DNA from: Sanguinoderma infundibulare
Lineage: Eukaryota > Basidiomycota > Agaricomycetes > Polyporales > Polyporaceae
NCBI GenBank assembly: GCA_032821775.1
Contig: JAVLRN010000012.1
Coordinates: 1-64,000 of the forward strand
DNA length: 64,000 nucleotides
Direction of reading: 5' to 3'
Shown: positions 1 through 11,377 of the stretch, piece by piece
How the letters are laid out: the number at the start of each line of letters is the position of its first letter
Numbering within the stretch: position 1 is the stretch's first letter
Made by a program: the position numbers and the translations under genes
The notes under the pieces: generated by a model
Database searches by the model: none
What the model was told of the DNA's origin: nothing
The model's input: the letters and a program-made list of their open reading frames with translations, nothing else

Positions 1-300
1 GTCGAAAGTGCTCAGAGACGAGCACAGCCACAGCCGAATCCTAGCCGAGATCGTGAGCGGACGGGGGCAAGGACGGGAGGAGGCCCGCTCCAAGTGAATC
101 GACAAGCGATGACGCACATACACTCAAGATTGGAAATTCACGTTATTGCCGTCCTGATCCACCTGTTTATTGGTTATGGGCGCCTATACCTTGTTAAACT
201 CGACTCGCCGTCCTCGGCCCCCTCCTTGCCGTCCTCGTTGCTCTCGTCGCCCTCCGCATCCCTCTCGCTCGCTCTCCCGATGCCAAGAAGTCGATCCTGA

Positions 301-2584
301 ACTCCCGCAACCTACGTACATGCTGGGCGACGCCGTAGTCCACATGCCCTCCGACCTCTGCCCGGCCTCCGCTTTCGACTGGACTCGCCGCCGGACTCTT
401 CGTACAAGCCCTACGGCATCATCAGATTGACTGTGCACATACCAACCGCATACAGTCCACAAGTAAAAGCCCAGCAGCACCCGGCCCCGCGATGGAGGAC
501 GCCGGAGTTCATGGTGTACTACGTGGTGTTCGCGTGCGCACTGCCCTTGATGGTTTGGATACCCTATAGACTGAGCTCGGGTGAGTACCCATCTTTGGCT
601 GTGAATACCACGACCTGAACGTATTTGCGTAGCCTCCCATCCTAATTACCCGTATTATGAGAGTGCATTATCTCCCGGTTGGCTGTTTGGTCGACCAGTG
701 GTGAGTGCATTCCTCGTCCGGCTGTAGCTTTGGCTTGAGGAACTCAACCCTCAGATCTCTTTCGTTTATAATTGTTGTAGGACAACAGTGACAACCAATA
801 CCGGTCGTTCCGAAACGGCCTCCTCCCCCTCACCCTCCTCGCAGCCGTCTTCTTTGGCCTCAAGCAACTCCACGCTCTGCTCGCACGAAAAGCACCCTCT
901 CTATCCAGCTCCAGTAATATGTACCGCATACCCTTCCTCGTCGCGTTCTCCACCGCGATGCTGTTTGGCCTGCACGGCGCGAGCGCGCTCAAAGTCTTCG
1001 CCATCCTCTCCCTCAACTACGCGATCGCCAAATCGTGCCAGGGCTCAAAGGCGGGTCCTGTCCTGACGTGGGTCTTCAACGCGCTCGTGCTCTACGCGAA
1101 CGAGCGGAACAGGGGCCACAGGTTTGGGCAGCTCCACCCGCTGTTCGCGTTCTTGGTGCGTGTGTGGGGTCTGTGCGTGTGCGTCGCTGACCTGACTAGG
1201 TTGGGAATGGGGACGGTGTACGTAGGACGCGTGGCAGGGCGTGTATCCGAGGTGGTACATCAGCTTCAATATCACAATGCTGCGACTCGTATCGTTCAAC
1301 ATGGACTATTACTGGACGTGCAAGGGCGTCGGCCTTCCTGAGGTTAGTTCAGCTGCTTCCCGAGGCGTGGCGGGAGGAACTGAAGAGGCCAGCAGACATC
1401 CTTATCCGACAAGCACAGGCCGCGGGTGAACCATGGCCTGGCCACGTACTCGTATCTTAACTATATCGCGTACGCTCTGTACCCCCCGCTATACATCGCC
1501 GGGCCCATCATGACATTCAACGACTTTATGTGGCAGGTGCGTTCATCTGTCGCGCGATCCTCCGCATCATTGCTGATTCGCATGTTCGCGGATTAGTTTC
1601 GTATTCGACTTACCGTCACCTGGCGGACAGTGCTGGGCTACCTCGGCCGCTTCGTGGCGTGCATCATGACGCTCGAGACGATTCTCCACTTCATGTACGT
1701 CGTCGCGATCAAGGACCGCAAAGCGTGGGTTGGGTACTCTGCCGCGGAGCTCTGCATGGTCGGCTTCTGGAACCTCATCGTCGTCTGGCTCAAGGTGCGC
1801 TCCGCCTCGCCCCCACCCCCTGTCCCCTCTCCTCTCACCACGCCCGCTGACCTCTAGCCACGCCCCGACACTTGCAGCTCCTTGTCCCCTGGCGGTTCTT
1901 CCGCCTCTGGGCTCTCGCGGACGGCGTCGACCCTCCGGAGAATATGGTCCGTTGCATGGCGAACAACTACTCGCCGCTTGGCTTCTGGCGCGCATGGCAC
2001 CGTTCGTACAACCTCTGGATCGTACGTTACATCTACATCCCGCTGGGGGGCACGCGGAACCTCGTGTTCACGAGCGTGCTCGTGTTTACGTTTGTGGCGC
2101 TCTGGCACGACCTGTCGTTCAAGTTGCTGGCGTGGGGCTGGCTCGTCAGTTTATTTATTCTGCCGGAGGTGACGGCGCGGTATTTGGTCCCCGGGTCGAA
2201 GGTGCGCTCGGTCTCGGACTCGCTGCGTTCATTTAGGAGATTGAAGACCGTTGGCTGACCCCTGAATCGGAATAGTACGGAGACAGGCCGTGGTTCAGGC
2301 ACGTCGGTGCCGTTGGCGGGGTGTGCAACGTACTTATGATGATGACCGCGAACCTGGTCGGGTTCGTCATCGGCACGGACGGGATGAAGTACATGATCGA
2401 GCAGATCGTGGGCAGCTGGCAGGGTGTGCAATTCATGCTCGTCGCGTGCGCCTGCCTGTTTGTGGGCATCCAGGTCATGTTCGAGTACCGGTGCGTCGTG
2501 TTTGGTATCGTCGCTTTGGAGCATTTCTGACTGAGCGTGGGCAGGGAGGAAGAAGCTCGGCAGGGCATCGCTCGGCGTTGTTGA
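301..2584 (+). CDS. GUP1: GUP1-like MBOAT O-acyltransferase, copy A (multi-exon)
   Basis: The product is a polytopic membrane protein of the MBOAT family, closest in pattern to Gup1, which in yeast acts in the ER on GPI-anchor lipid remodelling. About ten exons can be joined. They give, in order, a cytosolic lead ending in PRWRTPEF, a membrane segment ([16 protein letters not shown]), the conserved [10 protein letters not shown] stretch, a block with [20 protein letters not shown], then [17 protein letters not shown], then [19 protein letters not shown]. The family active-site histidine lies in [17 protein letters not shown]. The last exon ends [13 protein letters not shown], with the stop at 2582-2584. 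Introns are short GT-AG (for example 581-630 and 2490-2544). The start codon is unresolved: the first exon frame is open from 301 but has no ATG, so an upstream exon is likely. No disabling change was seen. Copy B at 11.4-13.7 kb encodes the same protein. Confidence 0.85.
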
Positions 2585-3053
2585 GTGCCAGCTCGAGGGA
2601 CGAAGTTGCGGCGGCGTAACTTATTCACTTCGGACTCCGGGCTTTTTCGCTTTGTACGGTACACCTTTGGCTAATTTTGGTCTGGAAATATCTATGCGTT
2701 GCTCCCGTTTCGTGCATTCGAAGAGGAGGGAGCGAACCCGCGCAATTACAGCTTCAGGGCGTTTAGCAGACATGGCAATACGTTGTATACATGCACTGGA
2801 TTCATGTATGACGTGTGGGAGACTGGTGCAGACAATAATCCTGTATACCTCGTCGCTAGTTGTGCGAAGGAGTCGTGAGTGGAGCGGTCGTGGGTGCGGG
2901 TCACCAGGCGGACCGCCCGCGCTCCCGAAATAATACAGTAATACATCTCTGCTTCATACCACCACCGTCACAACCGCCACCATTCCTTTACTCTCCCGTC
3001 GCCGTCCTTCTCCCACCCCTTCCGCTCCTGGCAGCAGAAGCAACACCACCGAC
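2585..3053. other. Intergenic spacer between GUP1-like and small membrane protein genes
   Basis: No coding signal recognised. Just before the next start codon the plus strand is C/T-rich (about 2955-3040), as is common upstream of basidiomycete start codons. Confidence 0.5.
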
Positions 3054-3526
3054 ATGCCGGGGCACGAGTACGAGTACGAACGGCTGCCGGCGAGCGGCGA
3101 CGAGAAGCGTCGCGAGTACCCACGCCACGAGCCGACGAGCGACGTCCGCGAGCTCCACCGCCGCCTCGCACAGGACCCGCGGTTCAACCCCCCGCCGCCG
3201 TCGCCCTGGAAGCGGCTCGCGCTCATCGTCTTCTTCTTCTTCCTCTGCTACGTCGGCCTCAAGCTCCGCCTGAACGCCATCCAGCAGCTCGAGGCGAACC
3301 CGGGCGTCGTCCATGCGAACAGGTGCGTGCTTTCTCACCGGATGCAGGGCGGGAGCAGGATGGACGGGGCTGAACACGCAGGCCTGGGCTGTGATTGGGA
3401 TGGGCGGGGTGGTGTAGGTACTCGAACGAGTTCAAGTTCCGGCCTGCGGCGAGCCCTATCATCACCGAGAAGCTGAAGGACGGGCGGACGCGCCTGCGGG
3501 GCGCTGCGCCGACCGTGCGGCAGTGA
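3054..3526 (+). CDS. Small single-pass membrane protein, copy A
   Basis: Two exons (3054-3322 and about 3418-3526) encode roughly 125 residues. The N-terminal half is hydrophilic and charged (starts MPGHEYEYERLP). It is followed by a proline patch and one strongly hydrophobic segment, RLALIVFFFFLCYVGLKL, at about residues 54-71. A short basic tail ends in APTVRQ. The arrangement suggests a type II or tail-proximal membrane protein, possibly in the secretory pathway. I do not recognise the family. The intron donor is gtgcgt after AACAG and the acceptor is gtag. Copy B differs only by synonymous changes in exon 2 and by three intron substitutions, which supports real coding function. Confidence 0.7.
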
Positions 3527-3689
3527 AGGTGCGTTCGCGCGCGTCAGGGACGGGAGGGCACTGGACCAGGAGCCAGCGGTTCTGTTCGGTAGTACCGATG
3601 AGCCGAGCGGAGTTTGCAGGGACAGTGCGGGAGACTAACCATTCTGTGGGTTTCACACGCTGCGAATGACCGGGACAAGGGCTTGAGAT

Positions 3690-3990
3690 AGGGAGAATTT
3701 TTGTGAACGATCCGGACGGTGAGGTTTTGTGAACCATTCGGATGATGAGTTTTTGAACGATCCGGACGGTGAGTGTGTGTGAACAATCCGGATGGTGAGG
3801 TTTTGTAAACCATCCGGACGGTGAGTGTTTGTAAACAATCTGGACTGTGGGCGAGCGGGAGAGTTTTGGGATACAACTCGGACGGCGGGCTCTGGTGAAC
3901 AATCTGGACGGTGAGTTTGGGGATACAATCCGGACGGCACGCGAGCGGAACAGGGGGGAGGGCTTTCGAGCACAATCTGGACAGTACAGG
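3690..3990. repeat. Degenerate minisatellite, about 28-bp unit
   Basis: About ten imperfect units share the core AATCCGGACGGTGAG, each followed by a T- or G-rich spacer. Unit length varies, so reading phase drifts. On the minus strand all three frames stay open for 119-201 codons simply because the unit contains no stop. None is judged a gene. The array lies just outside the copy A duplication boundary and is absent next to copy B. Confidence 0.8.
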
Positions 3991-4599
3991 TAGGGAAGGG
4001 TTTCGTAGACACTCGAGTTAAATCTATCTACGTTCAGTTTTGGACACCATATGGCCACAATGTACAACTACGTGCTCTACGGACGTCCTCCCCCGACCGC
4101 GGGTGGAATGCGCCCATCTGTGGCCACGAGCCGACGCCAAGCACCCGCAAAAAATCCACTCACTGAGAACAGCAAATATGTCTGAACACCCCCAGGCCCA
4201 GGCTGACGAGTGGCCGCCCAGAGCAAACAGATCGTCTCCAATGTCTGCGGAACGTGCACGAGCATGTCGAGCTGCGTGAGAGTAGGGCGGGCCTAAATCG
4301 CTGCAGCACATGGAGGCCGCACGCGATCATGGACCACAGCGCAGGTGGGGCGCCGCGCGCTCTTCTACTTCGCCATCCCCAAGTCACCCGACACGTTGTT
4401 CTTCGCATCCAGGTTGGTGAACGAGAGGTCTTCCATCCGGCGGTGGGCTTGGATGAACCGGGCGATGTCTGGAATGAACAGAAGATATATAGAGAAGACG
4501 CAGAGGAGCGACAGTCAGTGGAAAGTCAAGGAGACCGGAGAGACGGGACTCACGAGGTCGCCTGACAGTAGACCCCACTCGTTGATCCACATTTGAATG

Positions 4600-6345
4600 A
4601 TTTACCAGGAATGTGTGTAAGCAACAGTGCGCTGGTACGTATTGGACCAAAGTCGCTTACCCGACCCACAGACCAGCTTCTCCCCAAGGCCTTGAACACG
4701 CTCCATGTCGGAGCCCCAGACCGAGGCAGATAGACCGTGCTCGGTGTTGTCTGCAGCGATAAATGCATCCGCACAGCACGTACTCGTCAGTAGGTGCTCT
4801 CCTGGGTTCACCGGGAAACAACTTAAATACTTACTAGCACGTGCCAACACATCTTCGTCATCCTTCCACTTCAGCAGCAGAATAATCGGGCCAAACTCTG
4901 CAATCTCGTAGTTAGGTGCGGTAACCTCGCGCTGAAATACAAACACTCAGCTCACGCTCTTCGCGTACCAACCGGGAATCTTCAGGAGGGTTGTCGACGA
5001 TGATGATCAGGACGAAGTAGCCCCTCGAATTCGGAGCTTTGCCCTCGAAAGCGATCTTGTACCCGTTTGTCTTGCACTCTGCGATCAGGGCCCTGCTAAA
5101 AGCATATCGATGTCGCAGGTCAACGAACCAGTGAGTACGCTGGTGGTGGCTCCGGACGTACCTCAGCCTCTCACGCTGTCCTGGGTTCTGCACAGGGCCC
5201 ATCGTGGTCTTTGCGTCGAATGGATCCCCAATCTTCGCCGCCTTAGCGAGAGCAACAAGCTCTTCCTGGACAGCGTTATACACATCCTCCTGGATGAAAA
5301 GCCGCTTTGCCGTGAAGCAAATTTGTCCCACATTGCTGGTGGCGCCAGCGAAGAGGTCTCTGAATCTTCACGTGAGTGCCCATTCCACCACGCGAAGATG
5401 AATGTTAACTTTGACGTACTGCGCGATTTTCTTGACGTCGACATCCGGGAGCACGATCGCTGGATCGTTCCCGCCGAGCTCAAGGGTGATTTTCTTGACC
5501 TCGGCCGTGGCCTCGCGCATGACAGCTTGCCCGGCCGTGGTGGAACCTGTGAACGAGATGCGCTGGATGCGTGGATACTTAACCATCCATTGTCCTCTGC
5601 AAACGATCTCGATAAGTGTGCATGCGCGAGGGAAAACGATACAATGTGGATGCATACAGGTCTTTGCCACCGTTGAGGACCGGGAGCACATCGAGAGGCA
5701 AGACTGACTGTGTGGGCTCGACGACCTTGAGAGGGATGCAGGGCGCAGTTAGCGGGGGCTTGATGATGAGGCACTTTCCGGCCAGGAGGGTGTGGGCCAG
5801 CTTGAGGATGCAGAGGACGAGCGGGAAGCTGCCCGTCATGTCAACCATAGCCCTGTCTAACGTATCTTGTTAAACACAACCTACTTGAACGCTACAATTG
5901 CACCGCACTAGTCATGGAGGGGTCAGTGTATAAGAACTTGAAGCGTTCGCAAAGGAAGGCGTGCGTACCACCCCATATGGCTTGTGCCGAATCTTCGCTA
6001 CCCTTCCAGACTCGCTCGTGACAACCTCATCCTCGAGCTTGTGCTCTACCGACTTTCGGGACAGAGACACAGCCATGTGTAGTTCAACAGCCCTGTAATT
6101 GCCATCGTGGCTTCAGCAACTCCCAGCTAAACATCAAAACAGCAACTCACGTGTCCGCGCGGTCCTCCCCAGCCCCCTTCATGAGCATCTCAGCAAACGG
6201 TCTTCAGTGCGTCTGCACGCTCCTCCCAAGGCTTTGTGCTCCAGGAGGGGAAGGCGTGCACCGCTGCGTCGACGGTGTTGTCGAACTGTGCGTGCATCGC
6301 GACTCGAACATGCGCGAAGGGCTCGCTGGTGGATACTAAGATGGG
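4600..6345 (-). pseudogene. Broken NAD-type aldehyde dehydrogenase
   Basis: ALDH blocks can be followed from the N-terminal region at about 6345 to NEWGLLSGDL at about 4580. The NAD-site strand-helix unit GSFPLVLCILKLAHTLLAG has lost the usual PWN. ISFTGSTTAGQAV is intact, as are the catalytic glutamate in ITLELGGNDPAIVLPD and the catalytic cysteine in NVGQICFTAKRLF. Also present are DPFDAKTTMGPVQN, DNPPEDSRLVREE and NTEHGLSASVWGSD. Two defects stand out. An extra T near 6205 turns the expected VAEMLMKG into a stop. The C-terminal oligomerisation block (PFGG..QSG and beyond) is missing after about 4560. A short splice-able exon at about 4337-4468, reading IARFIQAHRRMEDLSFTNLD, follows but is not ALDH-like. 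It is a different ALDH subfamily from the pair at 18-31 kb. A sequencing error could explain the single frameshift, but not the truncation. Confidence 0.75.
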
Positions 6346-8369
6346 GAGGCGAGAAGTGTGTCAGCGGTTCCGCAGATGAGGGATACCAATGATGCATGTA
6401 AATAAGTGATGTGCTCACCGGATGTACACGACTATCAAGAACGAGCGGTATGGAGGGTAATGCGAACGGGTACATTGGACATGGACAGGGGAGAGGGGAA
6501 AGTGGGCGGACTCGGGGCCAGCAAGACTTTGCGACTGGTTACGGCGTTCTCATGAGCAACGGTTGTTGATGCATAAGCGTGGAAATCAGGTACGTACAGC
6601 GGCCACGGTTGAATACACTTGATGGTTTGAAACAACCGGTCATCGCAAATCTCGAGATCTCGCATGTACGAAGTGGTTCCCACCGCATTGGACTGCGGAC
6701 GGATTGAAAGCTTGTGAGGTCCCGTCTGTGTGCACTGTAAAAGAGGGTTTGATACTGCGGGTATGAACTTTTCACCGGGTTGCGCGTGCACGATCCCGCG
6801 GGGGACATGTCTTCATCTGCCGCTGTTCCACAACACTCACGGTCCAGCGGCCAGTGATGCTCCATTCCTCGAAAATTTCACACCCCCATTGCTTCCCACT
6901 GCGTCCACTCGCACTGTCTCCTTTCCTCCGACCACAGACCACACTCGAGCGCCGCTTTCTTTACTCACCGAGCTAGATGGGGCATAGTCCACTGTCGCAC
7001 ATCCTCCAGACCAAATGATGACATACCATAATTGCACGCAGCATTCCAGCCGAGTGAGGGCTGGACCAGGGCGTTCGCATCATCACGGAAGAAATTTTGA
7101 GCATTTGATTCGGAATATTGACCTCTGACTGCCGAATGCGAACGTGTCAGAGTCGAAACATGGAAAGATCCATACTACATTTCTCTGACCTGTTGGAGTG
7201 ATCCGTTTAGGAAGGACCGAGCGAAATGCGGCGGAACGTCTTGTATCCGCGCTGTGGCAGGGGCTTGGATGGCCGTCGTCTGTGAACTGCGGGGTCCCCT
7301 GTCCTTCGCGCATCCATCATACGTTCATATGCAGCTCGAGGGTCGTCTGGGATCCGGTGAGACAAACTGGCGGTCTGGGGCCTTCGCGCAGCGGGTATTT
7401 CGGCGATGCTTGGTCCTTGCGAAATGGACTGCAGCTGCGTGCTGATACATGCCTCATTGCCAACCCCTGGTCCTGATAGAGTGGATAACCTACATGGGAA
7501 CCGCTCACCCAGCCGAAGTGTCCGAGTCGGCTGAGATTGAGCTGCGGTGCTAGGTGGTGACTCCATGGGAACTCGGGTAGAATGCATCAGAAGAGAGGCC
7601 AAGAACACTTGCGAAGGGCGGACAAATAAATGTGATCACGTACCAGCTGAACGATACAGATCTGTGGGATGTTCTGGAGGTTAGGCTGCATCTGTGCGGG
7701 GTTCATGTTGCAGATCCTTTCAGTCCTCCCGCAATCCACAATCGTACGGGTGGACCATAGAAGATGGCGCGAATGAATAAAGCCAAACTCACCACGATAC
7801 GTCAAACGCGTGCGACCTACACCGAGGGACCGCAGGTGAAAGACGTCCAGAAAATGAGAAGGGGCGCAAGTCTCCGCCTGGCGACGGCGGTGCACACGAA
7901 GTGCTCTGTCCACTGCGGCCGCGCATCTCGTTCCCAATCAGCCGCTTCTGCATCCGGCCGCCGCTCTGATGAATACGCCTCAAGCTGAGCCCTGGCGCGA
8001 AGGCGGACCGCATCTCGCATTCATATCCACAGCCGAGACGACCCTTGATACGTGAAAATGAGTCCGCGGCGCCCCGCGCACGGTCTCCCGGACGTCCGCG
8101 TGCATCTTCAAGCCTACATCGAGAACATCCTCGGAGACACTTGCCAGTCTCGATGCAGCACTCGTCCGGTCGGCACCATGTTGAGCACGCATCCAGGACA
8201 GCGTTGTGCGGTGCAAAACGCACATTGGACGCATGAGGGGCAAATATCGCAGTGACGACGCGCCGCTCTCCAGCCTTGCCGTTGCTGCTGCTGCCGCTAC
8301 CCAGGCCGCTGATGGTCTTTTGGCCAATCATGGCTTCCTGCTCGGACGTGCGCGTTCGCGAGGTCGGGC

Positions 8370-8600
8370 ACCTCTCACGCGCGTGAGACGGTCATGTACT
8401 GCTGCTTCGCGAGTTTGGCGAGCAGCGCCTCGATCATCGGTTTGTCGTCCATGAGCGCATTGGAACCGCTCGGCGACGGGGGACCAGGAAGCGGATGAAG
8501 CCTGGACAGGCTCCGACATGCTGACCGGTGAGCTGCACTTGGACTTGAGCCTGTTCGCGGATCCACTTGCCTGCGGTGGTACATTCTGCTGAGGAGAACG
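8370..8600 (-). repeat. Diverged repeat fragment A of a decayed coding unit
   Basis: On the minus strand this aligns with 9235-9480 over about 200 bp, with several indels and roughly 75-80% identity by eye. Conserved peptide pieces are KWIREQAQVQV (or QVDPRTG in another frame), EPVQASSAS and MIEALLAKLAKQQ. These pieces sit in different frames, so the ancestral frame is broken. Confidence 0.6.
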
Positions 8601-9234
8601 AGGCGGCGCCTTCGTCCTTCAGCCCGCCGTGAGAGTTGAAGCTCCCGCTCCGCTCATTTGATGGGGAATCAGCACTGAATTAGAATCACGTCGTAAGTAC
8701 ATACACGTATCCATCGCTACCTCCAGATGCCATCTCGCTTCGCTCCGTTGTCGTGGACCCTGCAGATGTACCGCCACAGACCGAGGCGCGATCGCGAATC
8801 GTCGAGTGCGAGATCAACGGGCGGTCGTCACGAGGTGCCTGGAGAGTGGTTAGCCGAGCTGGATACCGCATGTCTGTGCACAGGGTTCATGTTACCGCCG
8901 TTGTGGTCGACCGGAGATGTGCCGATTCTCCGAAATCCAGGTGGTGCGCACGGACCACAGTGCGAGGTATTTAGGACGAGGGATGAGGGTGGAGAGGGAC
9001 ACATCCCCATCCCTGCCCATCCGCCGTTGTCTGCTCGTGCTCTTACTCCCGCTGCGTTCGTCGACGTCGGTTCACGCGGAAGCCGGTGGTTGAACGTCGC
9101 TTCAGGGAGGTACGCCGTATGCTGCATCGCTGGCAAGTTTGAACGTTGACGTCCTCGGTCCTAACAGCAGGGGTAAGACGTCGGCGACAGCGCGATTGAA
9201 CCGAACCAAGCAATTCCCGCGCGCATCCGCAGGT

Positions 9235-9480
9235 CATGGGCTGCTGCTTCGTGGCTTGGACGAGCAGCGCCTCGATCGCCGGTTCGTCGTCCACGAGCGT
9301 GTTGGACCTGCTCGGCGACAGGAGCACCGGGAAGCGGACGACGCCTGGACGGGCTTGGACTCGGGCTGTCGACCACGCGCTGACCGGTGGGCCCCACTTG
9401 GACTTGGGCCTGGTCGCGGATCCACTTGCGTGCGATCTTCGCCCTCGCCAGCTGACATTGAGATAGAGGAGTCGACCGAA
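9235..9480 (-). repeat. Diverged repeat fragment B of a decayed coding unit
   Basis: Counterpart of 8370-8600. The pieces are KWIRDQAQVQV, KPVQASSAS and AIEALLVQATKQQ, again in shifted frames. It lies directly downstream (minus strand) of the possible RING gene, so it could have been its terminal exon; this is inference. Confidence 0.55.
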
Positions 9481-9565
9481 GAGGATGACGAGTTGAAGGC
9501 CGACTGACGGTCGCGCTTGCAATCAACGTAAGTTAGTCCTGTCATTCTATGGGCCGTTCCTGGGC

Positions 9566-10616
9566 TCACTTTTTGCCAGATTCATTTTGCAGACGCCGTG
9601 GTCTGGTGACGGAGATCGCGGGATCGACCGGCGCATGGCGTAAGTGCACTCTGATCTGTTGCTCGACGCTGGGTGTGGGAACTGAGTGCCTGTATGAGCA
9701 GGGCGCGGCCTTGCTTGGGGTGTATGGAAGGTCGTGACGGGGTGGATGGTGTCGGATTAGTTTAGTAGCAGTAGCCATCTGTGTAGCATCCCGCATCAGT
9801 GTCGGCTCTGACACTGGCATGCACATGAGAGCGTACCTGGTAATCATCCGCTCGCCCAGAGGAATGGTAGGGTATACGGACCGCGGCGCATCGTCGTCTT
9901 CACCGCCGTGTGCGCACGGGTTGATGGTGGCATCGGACGGCAGCGAGAAACAGATGGGGCACGTATACGGCGCAAGAGGCTCCACGTCGTCTGTTGGCAC
10001 AGTGTCGAGGGAGCGCTCCGGTTGAGCTCGCACTTTCGGCGTGGTTGCGAAGAGTGTGACGACGATGTCTATGACCGCTGTTCGAGTTTTGTGACCGGCG
10101 ACGAGAGTGACGGTGGGAGGCATACGATGGCGAGAGGCGTCCGGGAAGTGTAATGTGCGGAATGAGGGTTACGGGCCGGGCGAAAGACGTCTGTGCTTGG
10201 CGCGGGCGGGACACGCCTCCGGCGTCGATTTCTTCCTTGCCAGCCTGGGACGTCGCACGCTTGAGGTTCGCAGGGCCGTCCGCGTCTGGACTGACCGAGT
10301 GTTTCCGGCGAACCAGGGGAGTGTTCTGCACTCGGGCCGACGGCGCGCGCCTCTGGGCTGCGACGGAGGGCAGGAAACGTTTCCGGGGATCTGTCGTGCG
10401 GGTTGAAGTGGGAGGTCGAGACAGACGTGCCGCACTTGGCTTGGCCGCTGAAGTCGACGTCGACGGCTGGGAAGGCTTTGGTCTGGGTATCTCCGCAAGT
10501 ATGTCGCCCACGTTCACACTGGGCACGCTCGTCGCCGTCTGTGCTCGATTAAAGCCGGGCCGCGTGCGGACAGAGGTCATGTTCGTCGTCGGGAGGATCG
10601 ACGGTGGAGCGGACAT
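9566..10616 (-). CDS. Possible RING-finger protein (model incomplete)
   Basis: An ATG at 10614-10616 opens a serine/proline-rich, basic, probably disordered region of about 160 residues. It begins MSAPPSILPTTNMTSVRTR and contains RKRFLPSVAAQ and VRRKHSVSPDADG. Through an intron not exactly placed it leads to PLAPYTCPICFSLPSDATIN and then PCAHG. That is the first half of a C3HC4 RING (CxxC plus CxH). The rest of the finger is not clear: after CAHG a possible donor gtgaag occurs, and ALMCMPV on the far side could supply one further cysteine only. It may be a divergent E3 ligase or a decayed gene. It is divergent from GUP1-like copy B. Confidence 0.4.
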
Positions 10617-11377
10617 GGCTTCCGGACCTGACTGGGGCGTCGCGGAGGGCGTAAGGGGAGCGATGGCGAAGGCTGTATATGCGACATAGCTGGGGTGTGT
10701 TTGTATGCGACGCTTGGATGCGCTGGTAGGGATGATGAAAGAGCGGAAGTACGATCGAGAGAGCGGACGAGGGTAGCAGAGAACGAAGGCGATGTGCCAG
10801 CGACAACGGAGAGAGGAAAGTGTTGGAGAGGGGTGTGCATCCAGTCGTGCAAGTCCCTGACGTCGGTGATGGCATAGACGATTTGTCCGGGCTTGGACGT
10901 CCGGCGGGTGCAGTGTGCAGGACGGCGGGAACGGGTCGGGCGGGCTTGCAGATGATGGGTGGATGAGAGAGGGCGCGGAGGGCGGAAGTGAAGCGACGTC
11001 CAAGTCTGTAAATGGGACATACTGCGCATGAGACCAGACGAGGTCCACAAGTTCAGTGAGGCATGGCACTGACTTGTGTCGAAAGTGCTCAGAGACGAGC
11101 ACAGCCACAGCCGAATCCTAGCCGAGATCGTGAGCGGACGGGGGCAAGGACGGGAGGAGGCCCGCTCCAAGTGAATCGACAAGCGATGACGCACATACAC
11201 TCAAGATTGGAAATTCACGTTATTGCCGTCCTGATCCACCTGTTTATTGGTTATGGGCGCCTATACCTTGTTAAACTCGACTCGCCGTCCTCGGCCCCCT
11301 CCTTGCCGTCCTCGTTGCTCTCGTCGCCCTCCGCATCCCTCTCGCTCGCTCTCCCGATGCCAAGAAGTCGATCCTGA

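Larger units (their letters stand above)
1..3536. repeat. Segmental duplication, copy A (left)
   Basis: Bases 1-3536 match 11078-14613 at a constant offset of 11077. Coding exons, introns and intergenic DNA are all included. The six-frame translations are the same throughout except near the right end, where I count five substitutions (3358, 3383, 3389, 3473, 3518). After position 3536 the two flanks share nothing. The left boundary cannot be seen because the window opens inside the repeat. It may be a true recent duplication or an assembly duplicate such as a second haplotype. Confidence 0.95.
6350..9560. other. Gene-poor degenerate tract
   Basis: No intact gene was recognised in these 3.2 kb. 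On the minus strand near 7700 the peptide QMQPNLQNIPQ resembles motif B neighbourhood of family-A DNA polymerases, but nothing else around it supports a polymerase. Two related fragments (8370-8600 and 9235-9480) look like copies of one decayed exon. Between them are only short overlapping frames. I read this as relic coding DNA plus spacer. Confidence 0.5.

Noticed and set aside
3462..4067. Long minus-strand frames (201, 143 and 119 codons) over 3.5-4.1 kb
   Set aside because: They exist only because the minisatellite unit has no stop codon; all three phases are open and peptides are repetitive.
9900..11108. 402-codon minus frame upstream of GUP1-like copy B as one protein
   Set aside because: Only the part after the ATG at 10616 has a plausible start; the upstream half lies in the promoter between divergent genes and has no motif.
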